The translations under genes and the position numbers were made by a program. Of a stretch of 46,089 bases of DNA, positions 29,004 through 36,242 are shown one piece after another (position 1 is the stretch's first letter; every line of letters starts with the position of its first letter). Location of the stretch: contig NZ_JACSPR010000005.1 of NCBI RefSeq assembly GCF_014837045.1, positions 1 through 46,089 on the forward strand. The letters run 5' to 3'. The DNA is from Corynebacterium gallinarum. Lineage in GTDB: Bacteria > Actinomycetota > Actinomycetes > Mycobacteriales > Mycobacteriaceae. The notes below the pieces were generated by a model. It was not told the origin of the DNA and ran no database searches. It saw only the letters and a program-made list of their open reading frames with translations.

Positions 29004-30416
29004 CTAGAACGGGGATAGCCCGGGGACCTGGGTGGGCGGATCGGTCGGAGAATCGGTGGCTACCGGGGACGCTGATCCCAGCGTGGTTGATCCTCCACCG
29101 GTGAAGAAACCGGAACTTAGCGGGGGAGTGGTGTCCCCACTAACCCCGGATGTCCCACCGGTGATAGCCGCACCGCCACGCCTGCTCCGGATGTCGGTGA
29201 TGAACCACACCACCGCCGAAACAAAGGTGACTGCTATCAATAGTGACCAACCGGCGGTGGCGCGGAAAAATTCCATCCAGCGGGCGATGTCGGGCCAGTG
29301 GGGTGAGGCGAAGGAAGCCGGGGTGAGGAAGAGGTATGCCGCGACCCATGCCATCCAGTTGTGGAACACCGACCGTGTGCCCAGCAGGGTGAAGATCATC
29401 GGGAAGATCATCATGGAGTAGTACATCTGGCCGAGGGAGGACAGGAAGAACACACCGGTCAGCAGGATGCCGGAGGTGGTGGCCGCCCAGAAGAACGGTT
29501 CGGTGTTACGGAAGCGCAGCAGCGCCAGCACCGCGATACCGACCATGGCACCGAAGATGAGGAACGCGGTCAGTTCCAGCCAGCCGGGCATGCCGAAGTA
29601 GATGGCGATTCCAGGCAGTGAGCTGTTAGCGAAATCGCGGGTCTCACCGAGGTAGGGCACGGTGCGGGTGATGTAGTCGGAGGCACCGGGGACCAGGGGC
29701 CACGCCACCGCATTGAAGATGACCGGGACCAGGATGCCCCCGACCAGCGCACCCCACTGCTTCTGTACCAGAGGCAGGAACAGCAGGGGCAGGAACATGG
29801 GCTTGACCAGGATCGCCAGGCCGATGATGAGCCCACCCACCCATGATCGGCGGTGGATCACACACCACAGGAACGACGCCATCATCAGCAGGAGGATGCC
29901 GTTGATATTGGAGAAGATCAAGGTGTTCCGGACGGTTTCGGTGAGCATGGCCAGCGCGATCGACAGCGGCCACACCATGCTGCGCAGGGAGAACCCTGCC
30001 ATCCGGGTGAGCAGGCCGAGCGCGAGGACGATCGCCAGGAGGTTGACGGCGATGAACGCCAGGCGCGCGAGGGTGAAGTCCGTGATGTACCCCAGGGGTG
30101 CCAACAATAGGGTGGCGCCGGGGTTGTACAGGTAGTGCGGATCCACGTAGTGGTAGATCTCGTTGTACACCGGGGTGCCCTCGATGAAACGGCGGAGTGC
30201 ACTGTAGACGGTGGTGAAGTCGTCGGTGACGGAACCGTTGATCGCCAGGATGAAGAACCGGTGGGCCATCAGCAGGATGGCCAGTGGCCAACCGACGGCG
30301 TTACCCACCCGGTCCCACGCGCTGCGGCGTGGCCGGGGCCTGGGGGCGTCCGGGAGGGCGGGGGTGGGCGTCGACAAGCTCATGTCGTCGGGGAACAGGT
30401 TGGCTGGGGAACTCAC
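29004..30416 (-). CDS. aftC: Alpha-(1->3)-arabinofuranosyltransferase AftC (GT-C fold)
   Basis: Membrane glycosyltransferase using decaprenyl-phospho-arabinose to add the alpha-1,3 branch in arabinogalactan. 470 aa from GTG 30416. About ten transmembrane helices, an early extracytoplasmic loop with acidic NGSVTDDFTTVYSALR (the GT-C catalytic Asp pair), then NPGATLLLAPLGY. The C-terminal 60 residues are low-complexity Gly/Ser/Thr. Location between msrB and the RibD-type reductase matches corynebacterial aftC. DUF2029/GT87 family. Confidence 0.87.
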   Translation of the reverse strand: MSSPANLFPDDMSLSTPTPALPDAPRPRPRRSAWDRVGNAVGWPLAILLMAHRFFILAINGSVTDDFTTVYSALRRFIEGTPVYNEIYHYVDPHYLYNPGATLLLAPLGYITDFTLARLAFIAVNLLAIVLALGLLTRMAGFSLRSMVWPLSIALAMLTETVRNTLIFSNINGILLLMMASFLWCVIHRRSWVGGLIIGLAILVKPMFLPLLFLPLVQKQWGALVGGILVPVIFNAVAWPLVPGASDYITRTVPYLGETRDFANSSLPGIAIYFGMPGWLELTAFLIFGAMVGIAVLALLRFRNTEPFFWAATTSGILLTGVFFLSSLGQMYYSMMIFPMIFTLLGTRSVFHNWMAWVAAYLFLTPASFASPHWPDIARWMEFFRATAGWSLLIAVTFVSAVVWFITDIRSRRGGAAITGGTSGVSGDTTPPLSSGFFTGGGSTTLGSASPVATDSPTDPPTQVPGLSPF

Positions 30417-30463
30417 CGCTCCAATCTAACCAATGGGGTGGATTCGGTTGTCGACCAACACCC

Positions 30464-31171
30464 CTAGCCGAACCGGTAGCGGAGAAACAGGGTGCTGTCG
30501 GGGTCGGCGTGCACGTGTTCCAGGGTGAGCGCGGCCGGCCGGTTGTGGCCTCCGCGGACGGCGGGTTTCTCCACCGTGCCGGACAGGGTGGGGTCGATGG
30601 TGTGGTGCCACACGTCGATGGCACGGGCGTCGATCATCTGCGCGTACACCGACGCGCCGCCCTCGCAGCTGATCCGGGCGAACCCCTCCTGCCTGAGCTT
30701 GTCGACGACCAACCTCACCCCGAGCGTCCCCACCTGCAGGATGCGCGCACCGGCAGCCTGTAGTCCGGCGAGCCGGGAGGGATCGGTGTTGTCGGTGACG
30801 ATGATCGGTGCGGCGGCGGCCTCGGTGAAGAACCTGGAACCGGGATCGAAATCCAGGGAGGAGGAGATCACCGCGATGGGGGGAACCGGCTGCTGACCAC
30901 GGCGCCGACGGGTCTCCCGCTCAATCTCATCGATGACCACCCCGCCGTAGTCCTCCGCCCTGACCGTGGACGCGCCCACCAGCACCACATCCGACCATGC
31001 GCGCAGAGCCAACAGGAGAGCGGTGTCCGTGTCATTGCCCAGATACCCCGAGGTGCCCCCAGCTGAGGTCGAACCCGCCAGTGTGGTCACCAGAACCGCG
31101 CGGCACTCGGGCTCCCCCACGGGCAGGACCGGGCCGATGAGACCTGTGACGAGATCCTTCATATCCACCAT
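30464..31171 (-). CDS. RibD C-terminal-type pyrimidine/dihydrofolate-reductase-fold reductase
   Basis: 235 aa from ATG 31171. TAGAAT (complement of 31179-31184) lies 7 bases before the ATG with no RBS, so probably leaderless. The RibD_C fold is shown by LLALRAWSDVVLVGASTVRAEDYG, IAVISSSLDFDPGSRFF and ISCEGGASVYAQMI, where GG binds NADPH. The family reduces 5-amino-6-ribosylaminouracil phosphate in riboflavin synthesis, but stand-alone paralogues like this one have no proven substrate. It is the last core gene before the element. Confidence 0.85.
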   Translation of the reverse strand: MVDMKDLVTGLIGPVLPVGEPECRAVLVTTLAGSTSAGGTSGYLGNDTDTALLLALRAWSDVVLVGASTVRAEDYGGVVIDEIERETRRRRGQQPVPPIAVISSSLDFDPGSRFFTEAAAAPIIVTDNTDPSRLAGLQAAGARILQVGTLGVRLVVDKLRQEGFARISCEGGASVYAQMIDARAIDVWHHTIDPTLSGTVEKPAVRGGHNRPAALTLEHVHADPDSTLFLRYRFG

Positions 31172-31210
31172 GTGGCTGATTCTAGTCCAGCGGTGGCCCG
31201 GGAAAACACG

Positions 31211-31241
31211 AAAAAGCCTGCCTCCCCAGGGGGAAACAGGC
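31211..31241 (-). terminator. Minus-strand terminator left of the element (original tRNA-Val terminator)
   Basis: On the minus strand the arms GGGGAAACAGGC complement (31241-31230) and 31227-31216 pair with two G-T pairs, followed by five T (31215-31211). It lies just outside the left attachment repeat, where the tRNA-Val transcript would have ended before integration. Confidence 0.7.
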
Positions 31242-31248
31242 TGTGATG

Positions 31249-31264
31249 GTGGTCCTAGCTGGGT
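31249..31264 (+). repeat. Left attachment site (16-bp tRNA-Val 3' end duplicate)
   Basis: GTGGTCCTAGCTGGGT is identical to 45287-45302, the 3' end of tRNA-Val(CAC) as read on the plus strand. After two mismatches, GAAC also matches. This is a remnant attachment site of the integrated element. Confidence 0.88.
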
Positions 31265-31324
31265 AGGAACTAAAAGCGTCATTCGTGCTGATCAGGGACT
31301 TAAGCTCTGTTCCATTCTACCCCG

Positions 31325-31374
31325 CGTGGAACAAGACTGGAATAACGTTCCTCATTACCCCCGCCGTGGAACAA
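31325..31374. promoter_or_regulatory. Left integrase arm-type repeats (candidate)
   Basis: CGTGGAACAA at 31325-31334, the related ACTGGAATAA at 31336-31345 (11-bp pitch) and CGTGGAACAA again at 31365-31374. An inverted relative, TGTTCCATTC, is at 31308-31317. The same decamer occurs three times at the right end of the element, so these are probably recombinase or accessory-protein binding sites. Apart from these sites and the attachment repeat, 31172-31711 shows no supportable gene. Confidence 0.55.
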
Positions 31375-31711
31375 CTGACAATGCTTATTCTACCGCTACT
31401 ACTTGGCGGTAAACACTCCCTTCTCTTTCCATGTGAACCCCTGAAATTCATTTACCGGTTTTTGGGGGATAACCCCGTTTAATTCCATCCCAACCGATTA
31501 GAGTTAGGCGGTATCAGTGGTCCGGCCTTAGGGAATGTCATTTCACCTAGATGAATTAAAATGGCAGCTTCCTTTAAGCTTTCACCCCCGCAAAAATTAT
31601 TTTAAACACATCAATTGCTGCGGATCTTCACAGTGACTAATGTTCTACCTAGCATTTCAATCACTGCTCACCATTTACCTAATATTGAGCCAAAGCTTTC
31701 AGGAGAGATCC

Positions 31712-32335
31712 GTGTCTACGCCATATTCACCCCAAGATAATCCGGGACAGTAGCCACAGGAACGTATCGTTTACGTGGAAAAGAAGAAAAAGGGTGGCTG
31801 TATGAAGTGGGGAGCCATCATCGTTGGCATCCTTATTGTCATTGGCATCATCAGTGCAGTCGCTGGCGGCGGAGATGACACGTCCAGCACATCTTCAGAT
31901 AGCAACACCAGCTCCGAGGCGGGAGCCGAACAGGGGGCCAACGAAGGCGCGGAAGCTGAGGAGAAGACCGAATTCCAGATTGGAGAGACCTACACCGGTG
32001 GTAAGGGTCTGGAAGTTACCCTAAACAGCTTCCAGGCAACCTCTAGCTCGTTCGGAACCCCCCTCACTTGCGGCCAGGTGACTTACACCAACAACACCGA
32101 CGAACAGGTCAGCTTCTCTGGCGCATGGGACTGGAAAGCGCAGAACCCAGCCGGTGTGATCACCGACCCAACCTTCTCTGGATCTGACGATCTTTCAAGC
32201 GGGGAGCTCGCACCGGGCGGGACCATCACCGGCTCCATCTGCTTCGATGGTACTGAGCCAGGCGAATATCGTGTGACCGACAGTCCAACCCTGAGCTTCA
32301 GCTCAGACACCGCAACTTGGGTAGCGATTCTTTAA
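31712..32335 (+). pseudogene. DUF4352-like anchored exported protein gene with in-frame amber codon
   Basis: An open gene of 207 codons starting at GTG 31712 (AGGAGAG RBS at 31700-31706) is interrupted by a TAG at codon 14 (31751-31753). The frame reads VSTPYSPQDNPGQ, stop, PQERIVYVEKKKKGG, then a transmembrane/signal-anchor helix WGAIIVGILIVIGIISAVAG. A Ser/Glu/Ala-rich linker and a C-terminal beta-rich domain with two Cys (LTCGQVTYTNN, SICFDGTEPG) follow, as in DUF4352/telokinin-like surface proteins. A CAG-to-TAG change would explain it. Translation could restart at ATG 31802, which has AAGGGTGG just upstream, giving 177 aa that still include the anchor. Function unknown. Confidence 0.65.
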
Positions 32336-32359
32336 AGCCCAATTACCTTCGCAGAACCT

Positions 32360-32388
32360 ACCCCGTCATTTCTGATGTCGGGGTTTTC
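32360..32388 (+). terminator. Terminator after the amber-interrupted gene
   Basis: ACCCCGTCAT and ATGTCGGGGT form a 10-bp stem with one T-T mismatch and a TTCTG loop, followed by TTTTCTT. Confidence 0.75.
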
Positions 32389-33058
32389 TTATTCCTAAAC
32401 TGCTCCTGCCATTCTGGATATAGCGATATATCGTTATATACTTAGCATGTAGGGCAATTTATTCTGAACTATCGCGCTTGGGAATGTGCAGCACAGGGCA
32501 GGGTGTCCTGAGCGACGGGGTGGGGGCCCCTCCCCGGGGGGTAAATATGCTCGCGTGTTTTCGGGGTACGTCACCGCAGCTGATCGGTTCAATCGACTTG
32601 CCAGCTCGACACGCTCAGAGCCGTTCTGAGCTCAGCATCAACATTCCCCCACGGTAGTTCCCGCAGGGCCGCTACTGGCTAGCTGGACACCTTCCGCAGC
32701 CGCTTGACTAGGTCAGGCTTCACTCGGTGAGGGGTAGCGACAATGGGGCAAGCCTCAGCGCTACTGAGGTTCAGAACCCTCGGGGGGATCGGCGGGTAGT
32801 CATCGTCAACTGGTCCAGCCTGCTACCTGCTCAAAAGGTGGACGGCCTGACGTTGGGGCATATGCGAGATCCACATCCACCGCTCCTGAAAGAACCACTT
32901 CAGGCCTGACTAGGCACGCACACCACGCACTACGCAGCGGCATGGCGCACACGCATTAGTCATACCTGTATGCACCTCTTCCATATAGAGACCCATATAC
33001 ACCTCTTATTAGCGATGCATGTCACATTACGCCAATATCCCGGAACGTGAGGTGGTCT
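32389..33058. other. Gene-poor left part of the element
   Basis: About 670 bases without a confident gene. A near-palindrome TATAGCGATATATCGTTATA lies at 32419-32438. On the minus strand, 32822-32682 is an open 47-codon stretch with protein-like composition (DDDYPPIPPRVLNLSS...), without a start and bounded by TAG codons at 32825-32823 and 32681-32679. It may be a remnant. The rest shows nothing I can name. Confidence 0.4.
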
Positions 33059-33291
33059 TGTTCCAGGTGCTGGAACACGCATATCCGCAGGCAGGGCTAT
33101 GTTTTTGACCCTCTTGTTCCAATGTTCCGCCGAAAGCTGACTCTCACTCTATATCTATATAGGCCTCTCTCTATATCTACTTATTTTAGAATGAATTATT
33201 ACTGGAACATTGGAACATAGGGGTTAGATACATGCCTTGACCTGCAAAGATGCTTGTTCCAATAGTCGGAACATAAGCGGAACTTGTTCCA
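33059..33291. repeat. TGTTCCA/TGGAACA repeat cluster, candidate replication origin
   Basis: About ten copies of (T)GTTCC(A) in both orientations within 233 bp. These include a perfect inverted pair TGTTCCAG-GTG-CTGGAACA (33059-33077), tandem TGTTCCAATGTTCC (33115-33128) and its exact reverse complement GGAACATTGGAACA (33204-33217), then 33255-33260, 33267-33273 and GGAACTTGTTCC (33279-33290). The 75 bp between the tandem pairs is AT-rich (TCTATATCTATATAGG and similar). Iterons flanking an AT-rich segment directly behind a primase gene is the layout of a replication origin. Confidence 0.6.
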
Positions 33292-33316
33292 GCAAATTTG
33301 AACAGCGGCAGATATG

Positions 33317-33349
33317 AATAAACCCCACCCGAGAGAGGGAGGGTGGGGC
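33317..33349 (-). terminator. Terminator of the primase operon
   Basis: Stem CCCCACCC (complement of 33348-33341) with GGGTGGGG (complement of 33330-33323), 10-base loop, followed on the minus strand by TTTATT. It lies 7 bases after the stop of the primase C-terminal fragment. Confidence 0.75.
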
Positions 33350-33355
33350 TATGTA

Positions 33356-33675
33356 CTACGCAGCGGCGCGAACCTGCTTCAGATCGTCATCGGAGATGTG
33401 AGGGATATTGAGCCTCAGGACGTTCTCAGAGCGCCACCGGACACCGAAGTAACGGTTCACATTCCGGTTGTCTAGGTGGCCGTTGCGATCAAGGCTATCG
33501 GCTCCTCGGGCCCTCTTACTCTCAGAACTTCTCGCTGACATGAGTTTCTTCAGCTCAGGGACCTTGGGTACAAGGTCATCACCCAGAGCGTCACGGATAG
33601 CTTCTAGAATGTCATCCTGGGCGATACGGTCGTTGTAGTCTTCGGTGAGCAGCAACGTGTTAGGAACGGCTATTT
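33356..33675 (-). pseudogene. C-terminal fragment of the primase, cut off by the IS21-family insertion
   Basis: About 105 codons (IAVPNTLLLTEDYNDRIAQD to HISDDDLKQVRAAA) in the same direction as the main primase ORF, ending in TAG at 33358-33356. It has no start of its own outside the insertion sequence. Joining primase residue 797 (...LLFRTG) to IAVPNT across the insertion keeps frame and gives about 902 aa. The fragment is helical and charged, like the C-terminal accessory region after SF3 helicase domains. Probably not expressed alone. Confidence 0.75.
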
Positions 33676-33802
33676 TGAAGCACCGTGGTGACAATCGTGA
33701 AGCAGTATGGTGAGCTTCGTGAAGCGGTAACCGGAGTCAGACCCCACACTTCTAGTATCACCCGACAACTCGGTCAGGTGAACACTAGAAAGGACCTGGA
33801 CC

Positions 33803-35437
33803 GTGACCAACTACCAGTTGATCATGACTCTGCTTCTTCGAGGCAATTCATACAGGACAATCCAAGCCCACTGCGGTGCCGCACACGCCACGATCGCTAA
33901 AGCGCGTAAAGCACTCGACCAACACAATCTCACCACCGAAGCCCAAATCATGGGCCACAGCAATGAAGACCTGGCATTGATGATCGGCGATGGCCGGGCC
34001 ACCACCGCAGGTGAATTCGTCACCATCGACATCGACACCATCATAAAAGCCAGAACCGGCAGGAAGAAAACCCCACTCAACGTCCTGTGGGCCAACTACC
34101 TGAACATCCCCGCACCTGAAGGGCTTCGGCACTACAGCTATGAACGTTTCCGGCAGCTCGTCAACCGTCACATCGCCGCGCAAGGCCTGACCACCCGGGT
34201 CCACCACATCCCAGGACACACTTGCCAGGTCGATTGGGCTGGAACGACAATGCAGTTGATCGACCCGATCAGCAGGAAAACCACCAAGGTCAGCATCTTC
34301 GTCGCCACCTTGCCTTACTCCGGGTTGGTCTTCGCCCATGGTTTGCTTGATCAGCGCCAACCCAGCTGGCTGGCCGCGCACCGCCTGGCCTTCGACTACT
34401 TCGGGGGAGTACCTGAAGTCATCGTCCCGGATAATGCCTCCACCGCATCCAATGCCATTACCACCGGGGATAGGGCACGCAGGGTCAACACTAGTTATGA
34501 GGAGTTTTTGACCCACTACAACACTGCAGCATTGCCGGCACGCCCCCTGCGGCCGAAGGATAAAGGCAATGTGGAATCCGGGGTCAAAGTCATCACCAAC
34601 TGGGCAATCCTGAAACTAGCGGGCAGGGACTTCACCAATCTAGACGACCTCAACGGTGCTCTTCGGGGAGCAGTTGATGAGATCAATGACCGCATCCCCT
34701 TTCGTGACCAGCCATTATCCAGACGCCAGATCTTCATCGATGCTGAACAGGATCTCTTGGCTGAACTACCTCACCAGCCGTTTGTATCCACAGTGTGGAA
34801 GAAAGCGAAGGTCGCTCCGAACTGGCACATCACGGTATCCACGGTGCATTACTCCATCCCGTATACCTATGTCGGTGACACTGTCGATGTCCGTATCCGC
34901 GGGGAGCAACTCGATGTCTTTGCTGGTGGCATCACTATTGCCACTCACCAGGTCACCAACCAACGAGGGGCCTATGTCACCGATATTGCCCATTGCCCAC
35001 CGGGAATGGAAGATCCCACCCAACTGTGGTCAGCGGCTTATTTCCTCAATCAGGCGGCCAGGGTCGGGCCGTTCACCAGGAAGGTCATTGATGCACTGTT
35101 GGCGGCGAAGCCGATTGTGGCTCAGGGGTATCTTCCTGCCCGCAATATTCTGGGGATGGGTAAAGGTGAGAATAAAATAATCCTCGAAGAGGCATGCCGC
35201 CGACTTGTCGGGGAGGGTGATCAACCCCGGGCCGTGTCCTACACGGCGGTGAAGAACATGATGGCTGCGGTGCGTAGCGATCTGGCAGCTCGCCCCACGA
35301 CCATTGCTGAGGTGCCACCGCGCCCGAGTGGTCAAGATCAGAGGTCACAGCATCATCGCAGGCGGGGTGGTTTGTTGGGCGGGGCCGACCAGTTCAGCTT
35401 GGATTCCTTGATGGGTAAGAAGGAGGATCAGCCGTGA
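33803..35437 (+). CDS. istA: IstA transposase of the IS21-family element
   Basis: DDE transposase, 544 aa from GTG 33803. N-terminal HTH: RGNSYRTIQAHCGAAHATIA. The rve/DDE core has the first Asp in CQVDWAGTTMQLID, the second in EVIVPDNASTASN and the Glu in RPKDKGNVESGVKV. The C-terminal beta domain follows. The stop overlaps the istB start (GTGA), giving translational coupling as usual in IS21. It looks intact. Confidence 0.9.
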   Translation: MTNYQLIMTLLLRGNSYRTIQAHCGAAHATIAKARKALDQHNLTTEAQIMGHSNEDLALMIGDGRATTAGEFVTIDIDTIIKARTGRKKTPLNVLWANYLNIPAPEGLRHYSYERFRQLVNRHIAAQGLTTRVHHIPGHTCQVDWAGTTMQLIDPISRKTTKVSIFVATLPYSGLVFAHGLLDQRQPSWLAAHRLAFDYFGGVPEVIVPDNASTASNAITTGDRARRVNTSYEEFLTHYNTAALPARPLRPKDKGNVESGVKVITNWAILKLAGRDFTNLDDLNGALRGAVDEINDRIPFRDQPLSRRQIFIDAEQDLLAELPHQPFVSTVWKKAKVAPNWHITVSTVHYSIPYTYVGDTVDVRIRGEQLDVFAGGITIATHQVTNQRGAYVTDIAHCPPGMEDPTQLWSAAYFLNQAARVGPFTRKVIDALLAAKPIVAQGYLPARNILGMGKGENKIILEEACRRLVGEGDQPRAVSYTAVKNMMAAVRSDLAARPTTIAEVPPRPSGQDQRSQHHRRRGGLLGGADQFSLDSLMGKKEDQP

Positions 35438-36194
35438 GCGATTCTTCTATTCATCTTGATGACACGTGGCTGGACACCTTTACCAGTTTGCGGATGACTG
35501 CTTTTGGCCAGACCGTCATCGATATCGCCAACGACGCCGCTTATGACGAGTGGACCTTTTCCCAAAAGATTGCCTTTGCCCTGGATAAAGAGGTTGCGGC
35601 CCGATCGGAACGCCGCCAAAGCAAAACTACTCAAAGCATCCCAGTCGCCAAACCCTGATGCTTGTGTAGAAGAACTCGACTACCGACCTGATCGCAACCT
35701 CGCACGTCGAGTTAACGACACGGTTAGCTCACTGTCAATGGGTAGCCAAGGCCACCAACGTCATTGTCCTAGGCAAATCATCGGTGGGGAAAACCTATCT
35801 GGCCTTGGCGTTGTTGAATGCTGCCTGTCGGCGGGATTACACCGCCCGGTTCTTCCGGACTGATGACTTGGCGGCACAGTTGGCGGTGATGGATTACCAC
35901 GATCCCAAGCGGGTTCAGTTCATTAATCAGATCACCACGACGGATCTGCTGGTTCTGGATGATTTTCTCACGACCCCGATCAGCGCGGATACGGCTAATG
36001 TGTTGTTCAATATTTTGGCCGCCCGCGAGGGGCGTGGATCAACAATGGTGACCTCCCAGTTCAATCCGGAAGAGTGGTACACCTCGATGGCGGACAAGGT
36101 GGTCGCGGAGTCATTGCTGAATCGGCTTGTTGGTGGCGCTGAGATCATCAACCTGGATGGTCCGAACATGAGGTTGAAACCGACGATGAGTTAA
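35434..36194 (+). pseudogene. istB: istB helper ATPase, disrupted by two frameshifts
   Basis: IstB is the AAA+ helper that directs IS21 transposition. The protein is spread over three frames. Residues up to AARSERRQ are read in the frame of 35434. Then KAKLLKASQSPNPDACVEEL to NLARRV continues in the next frame, the shift lying near 35610-35620. Then LAHCQWVAKATNVIVLGK and SSVGKTYLALALLNA follow in the third, the shift lying near 35705-35720. Walker A (GKSSVGKT) and Walker B (LLVLDDFL) are intact in the last part. Each shift equals one extra base. The IS is therefore probably unable to transpose on its own. Confidence 0.82.
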
Positions 36195-36242
36195 CAGGCG
36201 GTTAGGCGTCCTGGTGCTGGGGTGGGTGCTGCTTCACGATGC

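Noticed and set aside
31285..31482. 65-aa plus-strand ORF just inside the left att site
   Set aside because: No RBS and no family similarity; it runs through the arm-type repeats, so it is probably chance.
32519..32546. GC-rich hairpin GGGGTGGGGGCCCCTCCCC as a terminator
   Set aside because: No gene ends here and no T run follows in either direction.
32440..33350. CRISPR array
   Set aside because: The TGTTCCA repeats are 6-8 bp, irregularly spaced and in both orientations, without constant repeats and spacers; no cas genes are nearby.
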